This document shows positions 20,700 through 29,692 of a stretch of DNA of 64,000 nt, one piece after another. Under the pieces are notes generated by a model. The model saw nothing but the letters and a program-made list of their open reading frames with translations. It did not search any database and was not told where the DNA came from. Made by a program: the position numbers and the translations under genes. Each line of letters starts with the position of its first letter. Position 1 is the first letter of the stretch. The stretch comes from Polaromonas sp. (GTDB taxonomy: Bacteria > Pseudomonadota > Gammaproteobacteria > Burkholderiales > Burkholderiaceae_C): NCBI RefSeq assembly GCF_010365105.1, contig NZ_JAAFGZ010000020.1, positions 37,980 to 101,979 on the forward strand, written 5' to 3'.

Positions 20700-21470
20700 A
20701 TGTATTTGATTCCTGTTTCCGCTTTTGCCGACAACTACCTGTGGCTGCTGCATGACGGCAAGCGCGCCCTGGTGGTGGACCCTGGCGACCCCGAGCCGGT
20801 ATTGCGCGCACTGCAAGCATCCCAACTGCAACTGGAATCAATTCTAGTCACGCACCACCATGCGGATCACACCGGCGGCGTTGATGCATTGCGCCAGGCA
20901 ACCGGCGCCACGGTATATGGACCGGCCACCGAACGCATACCGGCGCCCTTCCAGCCGCTGCGCGAGGGCGATCGGGTTACGACCCTCGGCCTGGATTTCC
21001 AGGTACTGGAAGTGCCAGGCCACACCGCAGGACATATTGCCTTCTACACCCCGGACATGGACGGTCATCCGCTGCTTTTTTGTGGCGACACACTTTTTTC
21101 AGGAGGTTGTGGCCGGTTGTTTGAAGGAACGCCAGCGCAAATGCTGGCATCGCTTGACAAGCTCGGCGCATTGCCGGATACAACCCGTGTCTGCTGCGCG
21201 CACGAGTACACCCTGGCCAATTTGCGCTTTGCGCTTGCTGTTGAGCCTGATAATGCGCATCTGGCAGCGTATGAAAAGCATTGCCGCCAGTTGCGAGAAC
21301 AGGGCATGCCGACCCTGCCCAGTTCCATCGGACAGGAAATCCTGATCAATCCTTTTTTACGTACACGGCAAGCCACCATCATGGCTGCTGTTCACCACTT
21401 TGATGCGTCAACCCATGACGACACCACTGTATTTGCCGCCCTGCGGCAATGGAAAAACCAATTCAAATGA
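20700..21470 (+). CDS. gloB: Hydroxyacylglutathione hydrolase (glyoxalase II)
   Basis: Hydrolyses S-D-lactoylglutathione in methylglyoxal detoxification. It is a metallo-beta-lactamase fold with the metal motif T-H52-H-H54-A-D56-H57 (THHHADHTGG), then VPGHTAGH, FCGDTLFSGGCGRLFEG and CCAHEYT, each providing the expected metal ligands. The C-terminal HAGH domain ends the 256-residue chain. The gene starts 12 bases from the divergent methyltransferase gene, and its stop overlaps the ATG of the transglycosylase gene (ATGA). Confidence 0.97.
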   Translation: MYLIPVSAFADNYLWLLHDGKRALVVDPGDPEPVLRALQASQLQLESILVTHHHADHTGGVDALRQATGATVYGPATERIPAPFQPLREGDRVTTLGLDFQVLEVPGHTAGHIAFYTPDMDGHPLLFCGDTLFSGGCGRLFEGTPAQMLASLDKLGALPDTTRVCCAHEYTLANLRFALAVEPDNAHLAAYEKHCRQLREQGMPTLPSSIGQEILINPFLRTRQATIMAAVHHFDASTHDDTTVFAALRQWKNQFK

Positions 21471-23044
21471 GACTCGTCCCTCGAAACGCACCGCTTTCCT
21501 TTTTCCCTTCCCATTCTTTTTCCTTACGCGGCTTTCGGCTTGTTTCGCTGGTGTTTGTGCTGGTGATGGCCGTGCTGGCAGGTTGCGCCACACAGCCTCC
21601 AGGCCTGCCGGACGATCCGGTGCTGTCCACCGGGCCGGGGACTGTCCCGGGCCAGAGGATTCCAGCCGGTCCGCTGCGCGCCATTACCCCGGGCCAGGTG
21701 AATTCCTTCCCGATAGCATCCACCGAGCCGCCCAAGGAACTTTGGGACCGGATTCGCCGGGGATTTGCCATGCCCGACTTGCAAAATGAACTGGTAACCG
21801 ACCGCGAGCAATGGTATGCCAGCCGACCGGATTACATCCAGCGCATGACCGAGCGCTCCAGCAAATACCTGTTTCACATCGTCGAGGAACTGGAGCGTCG
21901 CCAGATGCCGACCGAGCTGGCGCTGCTCCCTTTCATTGAAAGCGCCTTCAACCCGCAGGCAGTGTCCAGCGCCAAGGCGGCGGGCATGTGGCAGTTCATG
22001 CCGGCGACCGGAAAATATTTTGCACTCAAGCAAAACGATTTCAGGGATGACCGCCGCGACGTACTGGCGTCGACACGGGCAGCGCTGGACTACCTGCAAA
22101 AACTTTACGGCATGTTCGGCGACTGGCACCTGGCACTTGCCGCGTACAACTGGGGCGAAGGCAGCGTGAGCCGGGCCATTGCCAAAAACCAGAAGGCCGG
22201 GCTGGGAACCACTTATGACGAGCTCAATATGCCGGCGGAAACCCGCCTTTATGTACCCAAGCTTCAGGCAGTAAAAAATATCGTTGCCAATCCAAAAGCG
22301 TTCAGCACCGAACTGCCGTTGATTGAAAACCATCCGTATTTCCAGCAAGTGCAGATCACGCGGGATATTGACGTCGCCCTGGCGGCACGTCTGGCAGATG
22401 TTGAAATTGACGTGTTCAAGGCGCTCAATCCTTCCGCCCGCCGCCCGGTCATTTTGGCATCGGGAACGCCGCAGATCTTGCTGCCCTGGGACAACGCGCT
22501 TGTGTTCCAACGCAACTTCGACGCCTATACCCAAGGCCAATATGCAAGCTGGACCGCGTGGACAGCGCCCAGCACCATGAACGTCACGGAGGCAGCGCGG
22601 CACACCGGAATGAACGAATCCGATCTGCGCAGCATGAACAACATTCCGCCGCGCATGCTCATCAAGGCCGGCTCGACGCTGGTCGTGCCGCGCACGGCCC
22701 AGATGAACGAGGACGTCAGCAGCCAGGTTGCGGACAATGCCCAGGTATCGCTGGCGCCTGAAATCACCACTCGCCGCACAACGGTCAAGGCGCGCAAGGG
22801 CGAGTCGGTTGCCAGCATTGCGGGGCGCTACGGCCTGACAGCGGCCAGCGTCGCCAGCTGGAACAGCGTCAGTGCCGGAGCCGCTTTCAAGCAAGGCCAT
22901 CAGGTCGTGCTGTATCTGCCAATCACCGCGCGCGCCATGACCAGCAATGTGCACAGAAGGTCCGCACCATCCAGGGGAAAAACCGCTGTCCAGGCCAACA
23001 GGCGCGACACTGGTAAGGCGGTGGTCAAGTCAAGAAGAAAGTAA
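21467..23044 (+). CDS. mltD: Membrane-bound lytic murein transglycosylase D-like lipoprotein
   Basis: A 525-residue cell wall enzyme cleaving the glycan strand to 1,6-anhydromuropeptides. The lipobox is LAGC after a hydrophobic leader, so it is a lipoprotein. The SLT domain has the catalytic Glu in LPFIESAFNPQA followed by GMWQFMPATGKYF. Two LysM-like peptidoglycan-binding repeats follow (NVTEAARHTGMNESDLRSMN and VKARKGESVASIAGRYGL). Start at 21467 chosen because it overlaps the gloB stop as ATGA; an ATG six codons upstream is possible. The tail is very basic (RRDTGKAVVKSRRK). Confidence 0.93.
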   Translation: MRLVPRNAPLSFFPSHSFSLRGFRLVSLVFVLVMAVLAGCATQPPGLPDDPVLSTGPGTVPGQRIPAGPLRAITPGQVNSFPIASTEPPKELWDRIRRGFAMPDLQNELVTDREQWYASRPDYIQRMTERSSKYLFHIVEELERRQMPTELALLPFIESAFNPQAVSSAKAAGMWQFMPATGKYFALKQNDFRDDRRDVLASTRAALDYLQKLYGMFGDWHLALAAYNWGEGSVSRAIAKNQKAGLGTTYDELNMPAETRLYVPKLQAVKNIVANPKAFSTELPLIENHPYFQQVQITRDIDVALAARLADVEIDVFKALNPSARRPVILASGTPQILLPWDNALVFQRNFDAYTQGQYASWTAWTAPSTMNVTEAARHTGMNESDLRSMNNIPPRMLIKAGSTLVVPRTAQMNEDVSSQVADNAQVSLAPEITTRRTTVKARKGESVASIAGRYGLTAASVASWNSVSAGAAFKQGHQVVLYLPITARAMTSNVHRRSAPSRGKTAVQANRRDTGKAVVKSRRK

Positions 23045-23079
23045 TTTCCGGCGATTGAATGACGACGAATCCGGCGGCA

Positions 23080-23232
23080 TCAAATCCGCAGCGAGCCGGT
23101 TCCAAACAGGCCGATCAGTCCGATGACGATCAGGTACACGGCGACAATAGAATTCAGCAGCCGTGGGATCAGCAGGATCAGAATGCCTGCGATCAACGCG
23201 ACGATTGGACCAATGCTCATGTGAAGATTCAT
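23080..23232 (-). CDS. Small DUF3096-type membrane protein, 50 aa
   Basis: A short gene easily missed. It begins MNLHMSIGPIVALIAGILIL and continues with a second hydrophobic segment (NSIVAVYLIVIGLIGLFG), giving a two-helix membrane hairpin. The ATG at 23232 is preceded by GGGAGC at a suitable distance. Sequence and size fit the DUF3096 family of tiny inner-membrane proteins, whose role is unknown. It is convergent with the transglycosylase gene. Confidence 0.85.
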   Translation of the reverse strand: MNLHMSIGPIVALIAGILILLIPRLLNSIVAVYLIVIGLIGLFGTGSLRI

Positions 23233-23414
23233 AGTTGCTCCCTGGATATTTATGGTTTAAAAGTGTAATCACAGCCCAAAACTGGACTGCACGGACATTT
23301 CACCAGAAACTTTAGACAGCCGCGTCGATGCAGGCGTCATGACGGCACGAATAGTTTGCAATCGTTTCAACAGACCGTCTCCAGACGGGTCCGTCATTCC
23401 CAGCGCGTGCTGCC

Positions 23415-24536
23415 TCAGGCCTTGAAACGCTCCTTGGCCCGCTGTGCAAACTCGTTGGTGTAAGTTTTTGACAGGTCAATCCTGCCAGGTTTGACGCTTG
23501 CGTCAAAACCGGCGATCGCCTTCAGGGCGGTACGGGGCGCTTCATCCGCCAGGATGCCGTCGAGCGAAATGGATTCGCGCACCTTGTTGAACGAGGCAAT
23601 ATACAGACCCCTGTCACCCAGCAGGTAATTTTCGGGAACAGTCTTGATGATATCCCCAGGTCCCGCCGTTTGAAGCCATTTCAGGCCGCGCACCATGGCA
23701 TTTGCCAGCGCCTGGCAGGTGTTGGGATTTTTTCGGACGAAATCGATTGGCGCAAACAGGCAGGCCGCAGGCATCGGTCCTCCAAACAGTTCAGTCGTTC
23801 CCTTGAGGGTGCGGGCGTCACTGATGATCCGGACTTCGCCTTTTTGCTCCAGGATGGTCATGAACGGGTCGGTGTGGCTCATGGCATCCACCTGGCCTGA
23901 ACGCAGCGCGGCCAGGGCACCTTCTCCCTCACCTACTTCCAGAAAACCCACATCGCTGGCTCGCAGGCCGCCTTGGGCCAACACCATGGAAGCCATCAGG
24001 GCGCTTGCGCTTTCCAGCGCAGCAACGCCGACTTTCCTGCCCTTGAGTTCGGCGATCGATTTGTAGCGCGGTAGACTTCGGGTCGAAATCCCGAATGCGA
24101 TCTGGGGCGCCCTGCCGAGCAGCACAAACGACTGGACCATCTGCTGGGCAGACTGGAGGCGGATGATGTGCTCGAAGCCCGCCAGACAGATATTGGCTGA
24201 TTTTCCCATCATCGCCTGCACGGCCTGTGTTGCGCTTTCATGGTCACTGATGCCAACGGTAAGGCCTTCCGACCGGAAATAACCCAGTTGCTCTGCAATG
24301 GTCAGGGGAAGACTGTAAAAAGCAGCCTTGTTACCTGCTGCAATGGTGATTTTCCGGATCTCAGGCTGTCCTTGGGCATGCAAGGTGGGCCAGACCAGTG
24401 TTGCTGCCGCCAATACGCTGCCGCCAGTAAACATCCGCCTGGACAGTCGGGGGAGTCGTTCAATACCCATTTTTTTCTTTTCGGTAGCCATGCGTTTCAG
24501 CATATCGAGCCCGAAAAAAAATCGCATCGGGGTCAT
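23415..24536 (-). CDS. ABC transporter substrate-binding protein (NMT1/SsuA-like), orphan
   Basis: Periplasmic solute-binding protein of the nitrate/sulfonate/thiamine-precursor type. A twin-arginine-like signal (LSRRMFTGGSVLAAATL) precedes KITIAAGNKAAFYSLPLTIAEQLGYF, then the family's GFEHIIRLQ and LKGRKVGVAALESASALM segments. The start is uncertain: ATGs at 24536, 24491 and 24470 all precede the Tat motif. No permease or ATPase gene is near, so the ligand and transporter are unknown. Confidence 0.85.
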   Translation of the reverse strand: MTPMRFFFGLDMLKRMATEKKKMGIERLPRLSRRMFTGGSVLAAATLVWPTLHAQGQPEIRKITIAAGNKAAFYSLPLTIAEQLGYFRSEGLTVGISDHESATQAVQAMMGKSANICLAGFEHIIRLQSAQQMVQSFVLLGRAPQIAFGISTRSLPRYKSIAELKGRKVGVAALESASALMASMVLAQGGLRASDVGFLEVGEGEGALAALRSGQVDAMSHTDPFMTILEQKGEVRIISDARTLKGTTELFGGPMPAACLFAPIDFVRKNPNTCQALANAMVRGLKWLQTAGPGDIIKTVPENYLLGDRGLYIASFNKVRESISLDGILADEAPRTALKAIAGFDASVKPGRIDLSKTYTNEFAQRAKERFKA

Positions 24537-24602
24537 CCCGTGCAGGTTGGTGTCAAAGCTCGCGTCTTTGTAACGGGAGGTGATTTCCTAATATAAAACC
24601 TG

Positions 24603-25016
24603 TCAGCGGAAGCCGGAAAAAAGGATGCCGATGTTGATGAAAAATGCAAGCGCCCAAATGATGGAGCGCGCATTGGCCCTGTTGCCAACATAGAGCGCGA
24701 TATAGACGATGCGCAACGCGACAAACAGCACAGCAAGCATGTCGAGCCGTGCCTGACTGGCCTGGAGTTGGTGGGCAATGATGACTGCTGCAAAAAAGAA
24801 GGGAATGGACTCGAAGGTGTTGGCCTGCGCCGCATTGGCGCGCCCGCGCCAGTCAGTCTGACGCGCCAGCCAGGCCCGGGGATCGTTGTTGTCGTAACCA
24901 CCTTTTGCCGGAGCGATTCGCATCAATCCGAATTTGGCAATGCCGGCGCAAACAATAGGCAGCAAGGCGGCCACCAGAACACACCAGTAGGCGATCGTGA
25001 AATGTTCAAGCGTCAT
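24603..25016 (-). CDS. MAPEG family membrane protein
   Basis: A 137-residue four-helix membrane protein of the eicosanoid/glutathione metabolism family. The signature NDPRAWLARQTDWRGRANAAQANTFE in the loop after helix 1 is typical, in particular RANAAQANTFE. The start MTLEHFTIAYW at 25016 is preceded by AAAGGA. Bacterial members are often of unknown substrate; some are glutathione S-transferase-like. It follows recR on the same strand. Confidence 0.88.
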   Translation of the reverse strand: MTLEHFTIAYWCVLVAALLPIVCAGIAKFGLMRIAPAKGGYDNNDPRAWLARQTDWRGRANAAQANTFESIPFFFAAVIIAHQLQASQARLDMLAVLFVALRIVYIALYVGNRANARSIIWALAFFINIGILFSGFR

Positions 25017-25064
25017 GAGAATCCTTTTTTTGATGCCTGGCAGCGGCACTGGCTGCCTGCAGGC

Positions 25065-25691
25065 TTAACGTCGGTCGGTCAGTGCGTGGGCAATCGTTCC
25101 CAGGTCCACATATTCCAGTTCGCTACCCACCGGCACGCCGCGCGCGAGGCGGGTGACCTGCATGTTGCGGCTTTTGAGCGCCTGGCCGATTACATGCGCC
25201 GTGGCCTCGCCTTCAGCGGTGAAATTCGTCGCCAAAATGACTTCCTGAACTTCGCGGTCAGCAGCCGGCAGGAGTTCTCCGCTGTCGTCGCGGGGCGCCA
25301 CGCGGTCGAACAACTTTTGCAGGCCGATGTCGTTCGGGCCAATGCCGTCCAGCGGGCTGAGCTTGCCCATCAGCACGAAATACAGGCCCCGGTAGGCCAG
25401 TGTCCGCTCCAGCGCCGCCTGATCCGCCGGGGTTTCCACGACGCAAAGCTTGCTGCGGTCGCGCTGCGGATTGGTGCAGGTCACACAAACCTCCTGCTCG
25501 GTCAGGGTGTTGCACAGCGCGCAATGCCCGATGCTCTGCACCGCATGGTCCAGCGCCCGTGCAATCTGCAAGGCACCAGGCCTGTCGTGCTGCAGCAGGT
25601 GAAAGGCCATGCGCGCTGCCGACTTGGCACCCACGCCAGGCAGCTTGCGCAAGGCCTGGGTCAGGCCGTCAAGGGCATCGGAGGGGATCAT
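25065..25691 (-). CDS. recR: Recombination mediator RecR
   Basis: Works with RecF/RecO to load RecA on gapped DNA. The 208-residue chain has the N-terminal helix-hairpin-helix ([20 protein letters not shown]), a four-cysteine zinc finger ([16 protein letters not shown]), and a Toprim domain ([14 protein letters not shown], then [11 protein letters not shown]). Downstream of ybaB and dnaX on the same strand, as in most proteobacteria. Confidence 0.97.
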   Translation of the reverse strand: MIPSDALDGLTQALRKLPGVGAKSAARMAFHLLQHDRPGALQIARALDHAVQSIGHCALCNTLTEQEVCVTCTNPQRDRSKLCVVETPADQAALERTLAYRGLYFVLMGKLSPLDGIGPNDIGLQKLFDRVAPRDDSGELLPAADREVQEVILATNFTAEGEATAHVIGQALKSRNMQVTRLARGVPVGSELEYVDLGTIAHALTDRR

Positions 25692-25776
25692 TTATGGATT
25701 GGGTCGAAGAATTTGATCAGTTGGGGACCGAGCGAAGGGGCGCTGCGCGCGTGCGTCGGTCCGTCCCGCAAAAAAA

Positions 25777-26109
25777 CTAGAAAGGAAACTTCATGCCGCC
25801 CGGCAGCGCCGGCATGCCCGCCGTGAGCTTGCCCATTTTTTCCTGGCTGACTTCCTCGGCCTTGCGCACGGCGGCATTGAAGGCGGCAGCCACCAGGTCT
25901 TCCAGCATGTCCTTGTCTTCCGTCAGCAGGCTGGGATCGATCTCGATGCGCTTGACATCATGCTTGCATGTCATGGTGACTTTCACCAATCCGGCGCCGG
26001 CATCAGCCGTGACTTCGACAAACGCCAGGTCGTCCTGGGCTTTTTTCAGATTGTCCTGCATGGCCTGCGCCTGCTTCATGAGGCCTGCGAGTTGTCCTTT
26101 GTTGAACAT
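25777..26109 (-). CDS. ybaB: YbaB/EbfC nucleoid-associated protein
   Basis: A 110-residue dimeric DNA-binding protein. It begins [20 protein letters not shown] (coiled N-terminal helix) and contains the conserved [20 protein letters not shown] strand pair and the helix [18 protein letters not shown]. The start at 26109 follows an AAAGGAAAAA ribosome binding site. It lies between dnaX and recR, the universal arrangement. Confidence 0.97.
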   Translation of the reverse strand: MFNKGQLAGLMKQAQAMQDNLKKAQDDLAFVEVTADAGAGLVKVTMTCKHDVKRIEIDPSLLTEDKDMLEDLVAAAFNAAVRKAEEVSQEKMGKLTAGMPALPGGMKFPF

Positions 26110-26183
26110 GGTTTTTTCCTTTAAATGGAGTTGCTGAAACTGTCGCTGATCATATCGGCTGGCTATGGCAACCGCAGCCTGGC

Positions 26184-28025
26184 TCAGGGCGAAACGCTCT
26201 TGATGCTGCCCGGAACAACCCGGGCGCCCCATTCGCGGATCATGTCCTGCACGAACGGGTCGTTCTGGATCAACAGTTCTGCGGCGCGCTGGCGCTCGAC
26301 CAGCGCAGCGCTGTTCCGGCGCGCCGGCGTATCGGTCACGGCGCCCAATTCGACGACCAGCCGGAGGTCTGGTTCGGCCAGTTCCACTTGAAGCGCGGTT
26401 TGAAGTTTTTCACGGGCTGCCGCCTGGTTTAATGACTCACGCTCGACACGCAGCGTCCAGAGGCTTTCGCTCCGGCCGCACAACTGCGACTGCAGCGCCA
26501 GTTCGCGCGTCAGGGCTGCGATGGATTCAGACGCCACCATCTGGTTGACGATCCGTTCCCATACATCGTCAAAGGAAACACTTTCTGTCCCGATGGCCGC
26601 CGATGGCTGGATGGGTGTTTCCGCCGGTACAGCCGGTGCTTCGCTATTGATAGCAATCGGTTTAACATCAGCATGCGCAGAAGCCCCATTTGACTCATTA
26701 AACGCCGTAAGTGGCAGCGCTGGCACTTCCTGGGTTGACACGGCCTGATGGGGGTCTGTCAATCGCTTCACAGGCGCGACCTGGGCCGCAGTGTAGCGGC
26801 TGGCAACAGGCGCCTCGCCCGGTTCAGGCAGCGACTTTTTTACCGGCTCGGCGGCACTCCCCGGCGCAGGCCTGACAGCGACAGGCTGTGCCCCAACAGC
26901 GGCCGGCTCAACGGTGGCTGACGGTTTGAAAGCCAGCAGGCGCAGCAGCACCATGGTCAGTCCAGCATATTCGTCAGGCGCCAGGCCCAGTTCACCGCGT
27001 CCGTGCAGGCACAGGCTGTAGAGCAGCTGGGTTTCATCGGCCGGCATGGCATGGGCCAGCCGGGCGGTTTCGACGATCTCGGGATCTGTGTCGTCATCAC
27101 TGGCGCCAATGCCAGGTACGGCCTGCAGCACCGCCATGCGCTGCAGAATAGTGGCCATTTCTTCAAGCGTGGAGGCAGCGCTCAGGCCGTTGAGCCGCAG
27201 CACTTCCGAGGTTTCGACCACTGTGCGGCCATCGCCGCGCGCCAGCGCATCGAGCAATCGAAACACATAGCTGCGGTCCACGCTGCCGAGCATGACGCGC
27301 ACGCTGGCCTCGTCGAGCTGGCCTGAGCCGAAGGCAATCGCCTGGTCGGTCAGCGAAAGCGCGTCACGCATTGAGCCGCGCGCGGCACGCGACAGCAGGC
27401 GCAGGGCTTGCGGCTCGGCCGGAACGTTTTCAATGGCCAGCACATGCACCAAATGCTCCAGCACCGTCTCGGGTGCCATGGGCCGAAGGTTGAACTGCAG
27501 GCAGCGCGACAGCACCGTGGCGGGCACCTTTTGCGGATCGGTCGTGGCAAGCACGAACTTGAGGTAGTCGGGCGGCTCCTCCAGCGTCTTGAGCATGGCA
27601 TTGAACGCCGTGTTGGTCAGCATGTGGACCTCGTCGATCATGAATACCTTGAAGCGGCCCACTACCGGCTTGTAGACAGCCTGTTCGAGCAGCTGGGCGA
27701 TTTCATCGACGCCCCGGTTGGACGCCGCGTCCAGTTCGGTGTAATCGACAAAGCGGCCGCTGTCGATGTCCCGGCAGGCGTCGCACACGCCGCAAGGCTG
27801 GGCGGTGATGCCGCCCAGCCCGTCAATGCCGGTGCAGTTGAGCGACTTGGCCAGAATGCGCGACACCGTGGTCTTGCCCACGCCCCGGGTGCCGGTGAAC
27901 AGGTAGGCATGGTGCAGCCGCCCTGTGCCCAGCGCATTGCCCAAGGCCTGAACGACGTGCGACTGGCCCACCATTTCCGAGAAATTTTTGGGGCGGTATT
28001 TGCGGGCAAGCACTAGATAGGACAT
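26184..28025 (-). CDS. dnaX: DNA polymerase III subunits gamma/tau
   Basis: Clamp-loader ATPase. Walker A is GTRGVGKT (residues about 45-52), the four-cysteine zinc site lies in the CTGIDGLGG...[10 protein letters not shown] segment, DExH-type Walker B is MIDEVHML, and the SRC arginine finger motif is LSRCLQF. Domain III is followed by a Pro/Ala-rich linker and the tau C-terminal region. Part of the linker (KPIAINSEA) is encoded by DNA containing the dispersed TGATAGC repeat. At 613 residues it is close to full-length tau. I see no obvious slippery heptamer for a gamma form. Confidence 0.96.
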   Translation of the reverse strand: MSYLVLARKYRPKNFSEMVGQSHVVQALGNALGTGRLHHAYLFTGTRGVGKTTVSRILAKSLNCTGIDGLGGITAQPCGVCDACRDIDSGRFVDYTELDAASNRGVDEIAQLLEQAVYKPVVGRFKVFMIDEVHMLTNTAFNAMLKTLEEPPDYLKFVLATTDPQKVPATVLSRCLQFNLRPMAPETVLEHLVHVLAIENVPAEPQALRLLSRAARGSMRDALSLTDQAIAFGSGQLDEASVRVMLGSVDRSYVFRLLDALARGDGRTVVETSEVLRLNGLSAASTLEEMATILQRMAVLQAVPGIGASDDDTDPEIVETARLAHAMPADETQLLYSLCLHGRGELGLAPDEYAGLTMVLLRLLAFKPSATVEPAAVGAQPVAVRPAPGSAAEPVKKSLPEPGEAPVASRYTAAQVAPVKRLTDPHQAVSTQEVPALPLTAFNESNGASAHADVKPIAINSEAPAVPAETPIQPSAAIGTESVSFDDVWERIVNQMVASESIAALTRELALQSQLCGRSESLWTLRVERESLNQAAAREKLQTALQVELAEPDLRLVVELGAVTDTPARRNSAALVERQRAAELLIQNDPFVQDMIREWGARVVPGSIKSVSP

Positions 28026-28115
28026 GGGCTCATTCTAAATTGCCCGGGCAGCACCTGAACCGCAGCCTGCGTGCGGCATGCACGGATGGCCAGTGTTTTG
28101 CGGCAGGCTGGCGGT

Positions 28116-28883
28116 TCAGGGCTCAAGCGCGGCATGCAGCTCCACCAGCGCCTGGGTCAGCTTGTGGCCGGGGTCCATGTAGATCATCGGCAGCGATTGT
28201 TCATGCGATTCACGAACCCTGATGGAAGCCGGCAGGTAAGGATGCAGCACAGGCAAACCTTCTTCTATCAGTTCATTGACAATGCGCTGCGGCAGATTGG
28301 CGCGTGGCTGGAACTGGTTGACCACAATGCCCTCGACCACCAGCCTGGCGTTGTGATCCGCCTGGATTTCCTGAACGTTTTCAAGCAAGGTGTACAAGGC
28401 CTTTCGTGAAAAATCGTCGCAGTCAAAGGGAATCAGACAGGTGCGTGCCGCGATGAGCGCCGAGCGGGTGTAAAAATTGAGCGCCGGCGGTGTGTCGATG
28501 TAAATCCTGTCATAGCTGCCGGACAGTTGCTGCAGTGCCTCGCGCAGTTTGAAGATCTTGTGACGGGACTCCAGCTTGGCCTGCAATTCATCAAGCTTTG
28601 GGCTGGACGGCATCAAGTCAAGCCCTTTATGCGGCGTGGCAACAATGAATTCGGCGGGCGAAACATTCCGCAAACTGAAACTCAGGGTATTTTCAAAAAA
28701 TCCGCCCACGTCTGGCTGTCCATCGGTAGCCGCCTTGCCCATCAGGTAAGCGCTGGAGTTTCCCTGCGGATCCAGGTCAACGACAAGCGTACGCAAGCCC
28801 TGGCTGGCACTGATGGCGGCCAGATTGCAGGTGATGGTGGACTTGCCTACTCCACCTTTTTGATTGAAAACAACGCGTGGCAT
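28116..28883 (-). CDS. ParA family ATPase
   Basis: A 255-residue deviant-Walker ATPase: [17 protein letters not shown] at the N-terminus, [14 protein letters not shown], and [17 protein letters not shown]. Start [11 protein letters not shown] at 28883 is preceded by AAGGAAG. No parB or MinE-like gene adjoins, so it is an orphan ParA, which may position a cell structure or assist chromosome segregation; its cargo cannot be told from sequence. Confidence 0.9.
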   Translation of the reverse strand: MPRVVFNQKGGVGKSTITCNLAAISASQGLRTLVVDLDPQGNSSAYLMGKAATDGQPDVGGFFENTLSFSLRNVSPAEFIVATPHKGLDLMPSSPKLDELQAKLESRHKIFKLREALQQLSGSYDRIYIDTPPALNFYTRSALIAARTCLIPFDCDDFSRKALYTLLENVQEIQADHNARLVVEGIVVNQFQPRANLPQRIVNELIEEGLPVLHPYLPASIRVRESHEQSLPMIYMDPGHKLTQALVELHAALEP

Positions 28884-29107
28884 GAAGCTTCCTTGTGCGG
28901 CAGTAGTGAATAACCGATTGTGCCTGCGATGATATGGGCGCGAAGGGTTGGCGCGAGCACAGGCAGCCCTTCGAACTGACGGTCTGGCAGAGGCGGGAAT
29001 ACAGTTTGCAGCTTTTTGTGGCGGCACAGTATGAGGGATGATTGAAGCTGCAGGTACCGGTTTTATGAAAATTCTCCGTATGCGTCAAAGGGCGAAGCCA
29101 TCGCCCC

Positions 29108-29113
29108 TATAAT
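29108..29113 (+). promoter_or_regulatory. Consensus -10 box for ffs
   Basis: A perfect TATAAT ends seven bases before the first base of the RNA stem at 29121. No strong -35 box is visible 17 bases upstream (TCAAAG). Confidence 0.75.
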
Positions 29114-29120
29114 CCGGGAT

Positions 29121-29214
29121 GACGGGCCTTCCCGCATGGTAAAGCGGCCAACCGGGTCAGATGGGGAACCAAGCAGCCCTAACTGCGGAGCCAGTGCCGG
29201 GGTCAAGGCTCGTC
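29121..29214 (+). ncRNA. ffs: 4.5S RNA (signal recognition particle RNA)
   Basis: The ends GACGGGCCTT and AAGGCTCGTC form a ten-pair stem with one G-U pair, giving a 94-base hairpin RNA. The apical domain contains GGGTCAGATGGGGAACCAAG and AGCAGCCC, the SRP symmetric/asymmetric loop consensus that binds Ffh. A perfect -10 box lies just upstream and a short T-run (29220-29225) just downstream. Location near dnaX/recR is common in proteobacteria. Confidence 0.93.
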
Positions 29215-29290
29215 ACCTAATTTTTGCAGTGCGTTTCTTACAAATGCATGCCGAGCCCACTGAATCAACAGCTGGCGCGTTGCGAAAGTC

Positions 29291-29572
29291 CTACTCGCTG
29301 ACTTCTTCAATCGCAAGCGTTGTCTGCAGTGCATGACTGGCAATCTGCTCGGACATCAGGGCCAGCGATGCCAGTGCATAAGTCCCGCTGATGATTCCCT
29401 TGTAGGCTATTTCGGCAGCCACGGCTTCCTGATCGAGGCCTTCCGTGGCGGCGACGATGCAGTCCTCCATGGAGCCCAGACCCACATCGGAATACAGCGT
29501 CTCCCCTTCGTAACTGACGCTGTATTCATACAGGTCCTGCTCCATCGGGTCGATGTGGAAACGAACAATCAT
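29291..29572 (-). CDS. Hypothetical protein, 93 aa
   Basis: An acidic small protein beginning MIVRFHIDPMEQDLYEYSVS, preceded by an AGGAGAT-like ribosome binding site, with no signal peptide or membrane segment. The DNA just upstream (29601-29627) carries a dispersed TGATAGCTATCA repeat. Family not recognised; real gene judged by its start signal and codon use. Confidence 0.7.
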   Translation of the reverse strand: MIVRFHIDPMEQDLYEYSVSYEGETLYSDVGLGSMEDCIVAATEGLDQEAVAAEIAYKGIISGTYALASLALMSEQIASHALQTTLAIEEVSE

Positions 29573-29692
29573 GCAATCTCCTTGTCTTCTTTTGAAGTTA
29601 AAAATGATAGCTATCAGGGCTTGCAGTTAGTCCGCTGAGGCAACAAATCTCTTTTAATTTTACTTTGGCAACCTTCAGCACCCGCGCCTGCT

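Noticed and set aside
26184..28025. Programmed frameshift in dnaX
   Set aside because: No A-rich slippery heptamer with a following stem-loop was found in the linker region.
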